The notes under the pieces are model-generated. The model ran no database searches. It had not been told where the DNA came from and was given only the letters and a program-made list of their open reading frames with translations. This document shows, piece by piece, positions 8,801 to 14,971 of a DNA stretch of 64,000 bases. Made by a program: the position numbers and the translations under genes. The DNA comes from Lutibacter sp. A80 (lineage in GTDB: Bacteria > Bacteroidota > Bacteroidia > Flavobacteriales > Flavobacteriaceae): positions 3,702,501-3,766,500 of the forward strand of contig NZ_CP092480.1 of NCBI RefSeq assembly GCF_022429645.1, read 5' to 3'. Positions within the stretch are counted from its first letter, which is position 1. Each line of letters opens with the position of its first letter.

Positions 8801-9168
8801 TTTCTATAACAAGAAACGTGTCCGTCTGGAATTATAGGATTATGAAATTGCGTTATTTGTATGTTTTTTGGATTGTCTGGATATTCGTAATGTTTTCTGT
8901 CCCAAGATATTACTTCATTATCGAAAGAAGATTCTACCGCTTTTCCAAAATAGATTGCCTTAGTAATAGCTTCTTTGTTTATGGCAGGTAAAACTCCCAT
9001 TTGTCCTGTACAAACCGAACAAATATTAGTGTTTGGTGTTTCAATTTCTTGATTTGGACAAGAACAAAACAACTTGGTTTTGGTATTTAATCGAACGTGT
9101 GTTTCCAGTCCTATAACCAATTCTAAATCGTGCTTTTTAATAGCAGCATTTAATTGTTCTAATTCCAT
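5842..9168 (-). CDS. gatB-aspS: Fusion of Asp/Glu-tRNA amidotransferase subunit GatB with aspartyl-tRNA synthetase
   Basis: 1108 residues, the sum of both enzymes. Residues 1-~475 are GatB (ELVIGLETHVRL start, CSCPN and CSVC zinc cysteines, C-terminal YqeY-like tail GKASGKVIREGIL-type). A charged low-complexity linker (~475-503) follows. Residues ~505-1108 are bacterial-type AspRS: OB fold (LAGWVASVRDHGELMFIDLRD region near 535), class II motif 2 (FRDEDSRGDRQPEFTQ), a GAD insert domain, and motif 3 (GIAWGIDRLMMIL near 1053). AspRS charges tRNA with Asp and GatB/GatA amidates mischarged Asp-tRNA(Asn) or Glu-tRNA(Gln), so fusion would channel the intermediate. It starts in a TAATG overlap with gatA. 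I recall similar annotated fusions in some Flavobacteriaceae. GatC is not evident nearby. Confidence 0.95.
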   Translation of the reverse strand: MELEQLNAAIKKHDLELVIGLETHVRLNTKTKLFCSCPNQEIETPNTNICSVCTGQMGVLPAINKEAITKAIYFGKAVESSFDNEVISWDRKHYEYPDNPKNIQITQFHNPIIPDGHVSCYRNDGSQFTVNLTQVHIEEDAAKLVHEKKVSLVDFNKAGVPLIEIVTEPCIRNIEDASTYAQYIQRIVQNLGISEANLEKGEFKSDVSVSLRKRRTYDLNPRTEIKNLNSFKFMVDALKEEIEKQLNYYVEHKEFRPDQTTVLWDADLKQTKTMRKKEFEADYRFISEPDLPFVSIKNEIKAITVDASALPFAVETVLIKGGVLPQDAKFFTADAVRSKVFMDINKVLKDPSFVAKTLVNNIKPDDYSAINNIESLIEIFQLFKAEKITAVLAQNGITEYLKDRTFDYNKYFEENTISEEKIEEAIVKVITENKAIANDIKSGNQGKAGILVGKVIAIIGKGASGKVIREGILDKLSAKSQKAKTESEQLKATNEQQKAKAEEDTFPDIPIIIKDDYRTHKASEISEKNISEKITLAGWVASVRDHGELMFIDLRDSSQEIFQVRLSRESFPNIDELVKLKPESVISVTGTVVQRNEDDYNASLRTGKIELETSELDILNLSKTLPFEIKRAAKTSETVRFQYKFLDHRNDAVRKAIVNRHKVIKLLRDILDEEEFLEIETPILTAGTDEGAREFIVPTRKQPGSFYTLPQAPQQFKQMLMVSGYEKYFQIARCFRDEDSRGDRQPEFTQLDIEMAYASMQQIIDLNTKMFNEIVKKIYGKKWILHPFEVLTYKEAMDNYGCDRPDLRYGLKMQDITSIVKDTTFQVFSKPIEQGGIVKCIKVSAKEQGNSRMSKGQIENLTAIAQQNGLGGLAYIIVNENDLQSPIIKFLGAEIAAGIINETNAEVGDIVFFSAADYETANKALDAVRQEMGKILGLINPKELRPAWVVDFPMFEKTDEGRWTFTHNPFSMPAIYDLEKHLNGKEDEIGTIIAQQYDLILNGFEIGGGSVRAHKAEILEATYRNMGYNKNEMIKSVGAMYKAFQYGAPPHGGIAWGIDRLMMILEKKASIREVMAFPKTGTSDDLLFGAPSKLSDKKVEEQNVRVIK

Positions 9169-10565
9169 TATATAGTTTCTTTTAAGAAGTTAGCAAACTT
9201 CAATATAAGTTCTTCATTATTTTTTGCCGCAGTAATTTGCAATCCTGTAACTGTTCCTTGTGGTACGGTTAAAGTTGGTAATTGTCCTAAGCTAAATCCA
9301 ACAGTATACACATCAGATAAATACATCGCATGCGGATCTTTTAAACTTTCTCCAATTTTAGGTGGAGCACTTGGTGTAACTGGAGATAAAATAACATCAA
9401 CCTCTTTAAAATCCTTACTAAAGTTTTCTGAAATTTGATCTCTTAACGCCAATCCTTTTAAGTAAATTTCATCAGAAAAACCTTGTGATAATACTTGATT
9501 TCCTCCAACAATTCTACGTTTAGTTTCTTCTGAAAAATTTTCGGAACGGGTTACAGCGTAAGATTCAATTAAATTTTCAGATTCTATTCTGTTACCATAA
9601 TTAGTACCATCTAAACGCGATAAGTTAGAAGCAGTTTCTGCCATTGCCAAGGTATAATATGTTGACACTAAAATATCAGATTTAAAGAAATCTAGTTCTT
9701 TAACTTTAACTCCTGTTGCTTTAATTTTTTCAATACAAGCTAAAAATTCAGCTTTTACTTCAGTATCAATTGCATCATTTTCAATAAAATTTTTAAAATA
9801 ACCTATTGTTTTTACAGAAGTATTTGAAATTGCTTTTTCGTCAATTTCTTTAGATACAATTGAGGTTTGGTCTTTAACATCTTTTCCGCTCATTGTATTT
9901 AAAATAATACGAATATCTTCAACAGATTTAGCTAAAGGACCTACACAGTCGGTAGACGATGCATATGCCATTATTCCGTATCTTGAAATGCGGCCATATG
10001 TTGGTTTTAAACCATAAATATGATTGTAGCCAGCAGGTTGTCGGATAGAACCACCCGTATCTCCACCAATTGAAAATACAGTATAATCTTTAGCTACATT
10101 AACTGCCGATCCACCACTAGATCCACCAGCAACCAATTCGGGATTTACAGCGTTTTTAACCGCTCCAAAAATGGTATTTTCACTAGAAGAACCGTGACCA
10201 AAACTATCGCAATTTTCTTTTACTAAAGGTATTGCGCCAGCATCTAATAATTTTTGAATGGCTGTTGCAGTATAAGGTGATTTGTATTTTTTTAATAAGT
10301 CTGAACTAGCTGTTGTATACGTTCCTTGTAACATATAAACATCTTTAACTCCAAAAGGAATACCTTCTAAAAGACCTATTTTTTCACCATTTTTTATTTT
10401 AGCATCTACTTTTGAAGCCAACTCTAATGCCGATGTTTCTAATAAAGAATTTACGGTATTGTGTGTGTTTTTTTTAAGTAAACTTAATTTTTCTTGTACC
10501 AAAGCAGTACATGTAATTTGTTTAGACACCAACTGTTGGTGTATATATTTTATTTGAGAATCCAT
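9168..10565 (-). CDS. gatA: Asp/Glu-tRNA(Asn/Gln) amidotransferase subunit A
   Basis: 465 residues, close to the usual GatA length (~480). Amidase-signature features are clear: the GIPFGVKD motif with the catalytic Lys (~75), and the glycine/serine-rich GGSSGGSA stretch plus GGDTGGSIRQPA containing the cis-Ser and nucleophile Ser. It releases ammonia from Gln (or Asn) for transfer to mischarged aminoacyl-tRNA through GatB. Its stop overlaps the gatB-aspS start (TAATG), implying translational coupling and 1:1 production of GatA and the fusion protein. Confidence 0.96.
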   Translation of the reverse strand: MDSQIKYIHQQLVSKQITCTALVQEKLSLLKKNTHNTVNSLLETSALELASKVDAKIKNGEKIGLLEGIPFGVKDVYMLQGTYTTASSDLLKKYKSPYTATAIQKLLDAGAIPLVKENCDSFGHGSSSENTIFGAVKNAVNPELVAGGSSGGSAVNVAKDYTVFSIGGDTGGSIRQPAGYNHIYGLKPTYGRISRYGIMAYASSTDCVGPLAKSVEDIRIILNTMSGKDVKDQTSIVSKEIDEKAISNTSVKTIGYFKNFIENDAIDTEVKAEFLACIEKIKATGVKVKELDFFKSDILVSTYYTLAMAETASNLSRLDGTNYGNRIESENLIESYAVTRSENFSEETKRRIVGGNQVLSQGFSDEIYLKGLALRDQISENFSKDFKEVDVILSPVTPSAPPKIGESLKDPHAMYLSDVYTVGFSLGQLPTLTVPQGTVTGLQITAAKNNEELILKFANFLKETI

Positions 10566-10638
10566 TTAATTTTGTGTTGAATTGTTAATAGTTGAATTTT
10601 AAAAATTACAACTTGTAATTCATAATTGGTTATTAGTT

Positions 10639-10908
10639 TTAGTCTTCAATAACTTTTGCAACTACTAAATAACCATTTTTTTTATTCGGGAAGTTTTCAA
10701 TAATTAGTTGTTTCTCTTTAGCCGAACTTTCAATAACAACATCTTCTCTTAAATTATTAACTGATACGCAATTATAATTGACATTATTTAAAGAATTATT
10801 ATTTGTTGGTTGTGCATTTTTAATTACATCAAATAATTTGTTCACAGCCTCAGATGGTTGTGCTCCTTTAATACTCGACAATATGTCGACTGTCATTATT
10901 TTACTCAT
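10639..10908 (-). CDS. Small protein of unknown function upstream of gatA
   Basis: 89 residues, 73 nt upstream of gatA on the same strand, the place where gatC often sits. It does not look like GatC: instead of that helical pattern it has an Asn/Val-rich middle (near 37-53) and a C-terminal GYLVVAKVIED strand. The N-terminus (MSKIMTVDILSSIKGAQPSEAVNKL) looks helical. There is no signal peptide or membrane helix, so it is likely cytoplasmic. I recognise no family; real-gene status rests on its clean start, codon use like its neighbours and its operon-like position. Confidence 0.55.
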   Translation of the reverse strand: MSKIMTVDILSSIKGAQPSEAVNKLFDVIKNAQPTNNNSLNNVNYNCVSVNNLREDVVIESSAKEKQLIIENFPNKKNGYLVVAKVIED

Positions 10909-11139
10909 CTTTTTTTAATTTATTTTGTAAGTCTAACTTTAAGCCGACCAAATTACAAAAGTTTTACGAGGGAATCATACTTTTTTTTATAAGAAGTTGA
11001 CGTTTAAGCCTTATGAATTAAACTATCTGATGAAAAAATTAACATATTGTAAATGAAACTTACAATCTTTAGAATATATTGAAATAATATTACAAATAGC
11101 ATTGGTAATTTCAATTTCTTCTAATTTGTTAATTAAATG

Positions 11140-11147
11140 TATTTTTG
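11140..11147 (+). promoter_or_regulatory. Candidate -7 box of recQ
   Basis: TATTTTTG fits the Bacteroidota -7 consensus TAnnTTTG, 15 nt before the recQ ATG. The expected upstream TTTG is weak. Confidence 0.45.
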
Positions 11148-11162
11148 TGGAAAATTTGTTAA

Positions 11163-13277
11163 ATGACTTTAAAAGAATCTCAAAAAAAACTAATTCCTAC
11201 GTTAAAAAAGTATTTTGGATACGATTCGTTTCGTGATCAACAACAGCAAATTATAGAATCTGTACTTGAAAAAAACGATAATTTGGTAATTATGCCAACA
11301 GGAGGAGGGAAGTCTATTTGCTTTCAATTACCTGCTTTATTATTTGATGGATTAACTTTGGTGATTTCTCCTTTAATCGCTTTAATGAAAGATCAAGTAG
11401 ACGGTTTAAAAGCAAATGGAATTGAAGCGGATTTTTATAATAGCAGTCAGGAAACAGAAGAACAAACTGAGATTTTTGAGAAAATTTATAGAAAAGAGTT
11501 AAAGCTTCTATATGTTGCTCCAGAGAGTTTATCGTATCTAGAAAATATTTTAAATGAAGAATTTATAAGTTGTATTGCAATTGATGAAGCGCACTGTATT
11601 TCGTCTTGGGGGCACGATTTTAGGCCTTCGTACCAACAGCTTGGATTTTTAAAAAATACATTGCCCAATACACCAATTATTGCGTTAACAGCAACCGCAG
11701 ACAAAGCTACAAGAGCAGATATTATAGAGCAATTAAATATTTCAAAAGCAACACAATTTATCGCATCTTTTGATAGAAAAAATATTGAATTGGAGGTGCG
11801 GCCTGCAAATGATAGAATTTCACAGATAATTAAATTTATAAAAAAACAACCAAAAGAATCGGGAATTATTTATTGTTTGAGCAGAAAATCAACACAACAA
11901 ATTGCCGATAAGTTAAAATTAAATGGGATTAATGCTACAGCATACCACGCAGGTTTAAGTTTTGAAGAACGTACAAAAACACAAGAAGATTTTATTTACG
12001 ATAAAACCCAAGTTGTATGTGCTACTATTGCATTTGGAATGGGAATTGACAAATCTAATGTACGTTGGGTAATACACTATAATATGCCTAAAAATATTGA
12101 AGGTTATTATCAAGAAATTGGACGTGGCGGACGTGATGGCTTAAAAGCTCATGCTTTGTTATTTCATAGTTATGCAGATGTAATTCAACTACGGAAATTT
12201 ATAAGCGGAGCTTCAAATGAAGAAGTACAAGCAGCTAAATTAGATAGAATGAAACAGTTTTCTGAAGCTACAACCTGCCGAAGAAAAATATTACTGAGTT
12301 ATTTTGGTGAATTGTTGGCCGATAATTGTGGAAATTGTGATGTTTGTAAAAATCCGCCCAAAATTTTTGATGGAACAATTATTGCCCAAAAAGCATTGTC
12401 TGTAATTACACGCTTAAAAGAAAGTGAAGCCATTGGAACTGTAATAGATGTTTTAAGAGGCGCACAAAATGCTACTATTTTAGAAAAAGGATATAATACG
12501 TTAAAATCGCACGGAGTTGGTAAAGAAATTTCTTGGAGAGATTGGCAACAATATTTAATTCAGCTAATTAATCAAGGGTATTGTGAAATTGCTTTTCATA
12601 AAAATAACGCTTTACAACTTACTTATTTTTCAAAAAAAGTGTTGTTTGAAAATAAAAAAGTGAATTTAACTAAGCCAGTTGAATTTACAGAAAAACCAGT
12701 TGTTGAAAAAACAACAAGAACTAAAAAAGTGGCTAAGGATAGTTTATTTGAAAGACTTAGAAAGCTGCGTCAAGAAATTGCTTTGGCTGAAAAAATTCCA
12801 GCATATTTGGTTTTTAATGATGCTACTTTAAAAGAAATGGAACGTGCAAGACCGATGAGTGAAGCTGATTTTTTAGATATTAGTGGAGTAGGGCAGCGTA
12901 AATTAGAAGTTTATGGAGAAGATTTTATTGCTGAAATTGTAGCTTTTTCAAATGAAAAAATTAAAACTCGTAAAAAAAAGGATACGCATAAAATAACTTA
13001 TGATTTGTATAAAGAAGGTTTAACAATTGATGAAATTGCTGAAAAACGGAATTTAAAATCAACTACAATTTTTTCTCATTTAGCCGTATTATATACAGAA
13101 GGAAAAGATATTGAAATTTATGATTTTGTAACGAAAGAAGAAGTGGAGAAAGTAAGAAAAGCAAAAGATATATTAGAAAGTCCATTTGCTTTAAAACCTT
13201 ATTTTGAGCATTTTAATACTGAAATTCCTTATTTTAAAATTCGTTTAGCACTTACAATTATTGATACAGAAGGATAA
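11163..13277 (+). CDS. recQ: ATP-dependent DNA helicase RecQ
   Basis: 704 residues. It has Walker A MPTGGGKSICFQ (~46), the DEAH box IDEAHCISSWGHDFRPSY, the SAT-like ALTATAD motif and the motif VI region QEIGRGGRDG. The RecQ zinc-binding cysteines (CRRKILLSYFGE, CGNCDVC) follow, then the winged helix, an HRDC domain (~530-610) and a C-terminal helix-turn-helix extension (EEIAEKRNLKSTTIFSHL-like, ~640). It unwinds 3'-tailed DNA in recombination and fork repair. It is divergent from the gat operon and converges on the Lrp-type gene, with only 16 nt between the stops. Confidence 0.97.
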   Translation: MTLKESQKKLIPTLKKYFGYDSFRDQQQQIIESVLEKNDNLVIMPTGGGKSICFQLPALLFDGLTLVISPLIALMKDQVDGLKANGIEADFYNSSQETEEQTEIFEKIYRKELKLLYVAPESLSYLENILNEEFISCIAIDEAHCISSWGHDFRPSYQQLGFLKNTLPNTPIIALTATADKATRADIIEQLNISKATQFIASFDRKNIELEVRPANDRISQIIKFIKKQPKESGIIYCLSRKSTQQIADKLKLNGINATAYHAGLSFEERTKTQEDFIYDKTQVVCATIAFGMGIDKSNVRWVIHYNMPKNIEGYYQEIGRGGRDGLKAHALLFHSYADVIQLRKFISGASNEEVQAAKLDRMKQFSEATTCRRKILLSYFGELLADNCGNCDVCKNPPKIFDGTIIAQKALSVITRLKESEAIGTVIDVLRGAQNATILEKGYNTLKSHGVGKEISWRDWQQYLIQLINQGYCEIAFHKNNALQLTYFSKKVLFENKKVNLTKPVEFTEKPVVEKTTRTKKVAKDSLFERLRKLRQEIALAEKIPAYLVFNDATLKEMERARPMSEADFLDISGVGQRKLEVYGEDFIAEIVAFSNEKIKTRKKKDTHKITYDLYKEGLTIDEIAEKRNLKSTTIFSHLAVLYTEGKDIEIYDFVTKEEVEKVRKAKDILESPFALKPYFEHFNTEIPYFKIRLALTIIDTEG

Positions 13278-13293
13278 GTTTAATCTTTAATTT

Positions 13294-13737
13294 TTATACT
13301 TTCTTTAAAATAGGATTGTTATTAACAATATTTGAAAGTACTATATGTGTTCTTGTTTCTCCATAGGTAATAAGTCTGTCAATTAATTGTTCTAGGTGTT
13401 GTTGGTTTTTTAATACAACTTCCATAATAATATTTTCATTACCAGTAATTCTATAACAGTTTACAACTTCATCAAACGTTTTTACAGTTTCTAAAAATGG
13501 TTTTAAGCGACCCATAAATGCTCTTAAAGTAATTATAGCCTTTAGTTGGTGACTAGTTTCTGTATGTGAAATTTTAGCAAAATAACCTTCAATTACACCT
13601 GCATCTTCCATTTTTCTAATTCTTTCAGCTACAGCAGGTGAAGTAATACCTACTTTTTTAGCAATTTCAGTATTAGACTGGCGTGAATTTTGCTGTAAAT
13701 ATTTTAAGATTTTCCAGTTTATATTATCTAATTTCAT
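13294..13737 (-). CDS. Lrp/AsnC family transcriptional regulator
   Basis: 147 residues. The N-terminal winged helix-turn-helix reads LDNINWKILKYLQQNSRQSNTEIAKKVG and the ligand-binding RAM (ACT-like) domain spans ~65-140 with a G-N-E-N-I turn. This size and order are typical of Lrp/AsnC feast-famine regulators, which act as octamers responding to amino acids. It is divergent from the unknown gene at 13854 across a short AT-rich spacer, so it may regulate that gene or itself; the target is inference. Confidence 0.92.
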   Translation of the reverse strand: MKLDNINWKILKYLQQNSRQSNTEIAKKVGITSPAVAERIRKMEDAGVIEGYFAKISHTETSHQLKAIITLRAFMGRLKPFLETVKTFDEVVNCYRITGNENIIMEVVLKNQQHLEQLIDRLITYGETRTHIVLSNIVNNNPILKKV

Positions 13738-13827
13738 AATTAAAGAATTTATAGTAAAAATATTAAAATTTAAATTAAAACTTTTATTTAACTTTAAAAT
13801 TTAAATGTATAATATTGGAAATCTTGT

Positions 13828-13835
13828 TAAATTTG
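13828..13835 (+). promoter_or_regulatory. Candidate -7 box before the 13854 gene
   Basis: TAAATTTG matches TAnnTTTG 18 nt before the ATG at 13854. It lies inside the longer frame that opens with TTG at 13815, which argues for the ATG start. Confidence 0.5.
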
Positions 13836-13853
13836 AAAGAACTTATTAGTTGT

Positions 13854-14252
13854 ATGCAAAATAATACAGGACATAATTTAAATGAATCTACATTCTATCA
13901 AAAATCGTTAGATATTTTTCGTTTAACACGAAGTATTGCTGCTTATGTTACAAATGATAAAACTATAAGTAAAATGTATTTATCTAAATCAGCTTCAGAT
14001 AGATATGCTAATATTTTGGTGATGGATTCTTTGGGTTTGGTACCTAAAATTGCTGAAACCGAAATTCAAGAAAATCCAAAATTGAAGTTGAAATACGCAA
14101 AATCTCTTCAGTATTTTATAGATAATTTATACAGCAATTGTGTAAAGTTAGAAAATACTAAAATACAGGGAAATGATTTTGTTAGGTTATTGAGAAAAGA
14201 GCTAATTTTGTTAAAAAGAATGCATAAACGTTATGTAAAATCTTTGTTGTAA
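13854..14252 (+). CDS. Conserved-looking protein of unknown function
   Basis: 132 residues from ATG 13854. The frame extends to a TTG at 13815, but a -7 box at 13828-13835 lies in that extension. The composition is helical and basic at the C-terminus (LLRKELILLKRMHKRYVKSL). No signal peptide or membrane helix is seen and no family recognised; the pattern resembles a small helical bundle. It ends 1 nt from the converging sigZ stop. The shared intergenic region with the Lrp-type gene suggests a regulatory link, which is only inference. Confidence 0.6.
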   Translation: MQNNTGHNLNESTFYQKSLDIFRLTRSIAAYVTNDKTISKMYLSKSASDRYANILVMDSLGLVPKIAETEIQENPKLKLKYAKSLQYFIDNLYSNCVKLENTKIQGNDFVRLLRKELILLKRMHKRYVKSLL

Positions 14253-14253
14253 T

Positions 14254-14796
14254 TTAATGATTACAAATTTTACAATCTTTTTTATCTTTTAATTCTCCTT
14301 GTAGTACGCCTTTATCATTAATAATATAACCACAACAATCCATAAAACCTTGTGCAATTAATTTTCTAGCTCTTTGAACTTGAGATTTTACTGTTGGTAA
14401 AGGAAGGTTTAAAATTTTAGAAATTTCAGTTTGCTTAACTCCTTTAATGTCTGATAAAAATAAAGGATCTCTATATTTTTTTGGAAGCGTTTTTAATATT
14501 CCTTGTAAACAATCTTTTTCTGTATGATTTTGATTTTCAATTTCAAAATCGGTTTCTAATTCGGGTAAATCAAATACTAGATTTCGAGAATTATAATAAT
14601 CCATAATAGAATTTCTAGCTATTGAAAAAGTCCAAGATTTTAACTTTTTTAAATCTTTTAAAGTATGAAGTTTTGTATGAATTTTGATAAAGGTATCTTG
14701 TAAAATATCATCAGCAATAGTAGTATCTTTTACTTTGCTGATGATAAATTGCTTTAAATCTGTTGAATAATTATTCCAAACTTGATTTGTTGTCAT
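14254..14796 (-). CDS. sigZ: ECF RNA polymerase sigma factor, SigZ type
   Basis: 180 residues from ATG 14796 (a longer frame to 14871 overlaps the upstream peptide gene and its product start looks spurious). Region 2 is WNNYSTDLKQFIISKV…DDILQDTFIKIH…LKSWTFSIARNSIMDYY; region 4 is LPKKYRDPLFLSDIKGVKQTEISKILNLPLPTVKSQVQRAR. After region 4 a ~30-residue tail holds a CC pair and a CxxC (DCCGY, CKIC), as in the SigZ family, where a Cys-rich tail may sense metal or redox. It begins 1 nt after the stop of a tiny 11-Cys peptide, so the two are almost certainly translationally coupled. No anti-sigma gene is adjacent. Confidence 0.9.
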   Translation of the reverse strand: MTTNQVWNNYSTDLKQFIISKVKDTTIADDILQDTFIKIHTKLHTLKDLKKLKSWTFSIARNSIMDYYNSRNLVFDLPELETDFEIENQNHTEKDCLQGILKTLPKKYRDPLFLSDIKGVKQTEISKILNLPLPTVKSQVQRARKLIAQGFMDCCGYIINDKGVLQGELKDKKDCKICNH

Positions 14797-14797
14797 T

Positions 14798-14902
14798 TTA
14801 ACAATTACAATTTGTGCACGTACAGTTTGTGCAATTACAGTTATTACAATCTCCGGTTTTGCAACCATCACAGTTACAATTACATTCCTTATTATTTTTC
14901 AT
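14798..14902 (-). CDS. 34-residue, 11-cysteine metallothionein-like peptide upstream of sigZ
   Basis: ATG at 14902, stop TAA at 14798-14800, then one nucleotide and the sigZ ATG. The peptide is 34 residues with Cys at 7, 9, 11, 14, 19, 22, 24, 27, 29, 32 and 34; the rest is mostly Asn and Thr. CxC and CxxC spacings dominate, as in metallothioneins and other small metal-binding peptides. There is no signal peptide. The tight coupling to sigZ, whose own tail carries CC and CxxC, suggests a metal/redox sensor or buffer acting with the sigma factor. I know no named family; the coding call rests on the exact frame, the regular Cys spacing and the coupling. Confidence 0.7.
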   Translation of the reverse strand: MKNNKECNCNCDGCKTGDCNNCNCTNCTCTNCNC

Positions 14903-14913
14903 AATATTAAATT

Positions 14914-14940
14914 TTATATTCATCTAGTAGACTGCGAAAT
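14914..14940 (-). promoter_or_regulatory. Possible ECF-type promoter of the Cys-peptide/sigZ unit
   Basis: On the minus strand, cgcagtctactagatg (14920-14935) lies 18-33 nt before the peptide start. No TAnnTTTG box is present in the 69-nt gap after icmF. GTCTA resembles the -10 of some ECF promoters, so autoregulation is possible; this is weak evidence. Confidence 0.25.
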
Positions 14941-14971
14941 GATTAAAAAGATGCATTTAAAATAAAAAAAA

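Noticed and set aside
10639..10908. Calling this gene gatC
   Set aside because: It lacks the helical GatC pattern and the length/sequence similarity is not there; only the position fits.
14797..14871. N-terminal 25-residue extension of SigZ
   Set aside because: It is the shifted-frame reading of the Cys-rich peptide gene; its sequence is unlike any sigma factor N-terminus, and a good ATG follows at 14796.
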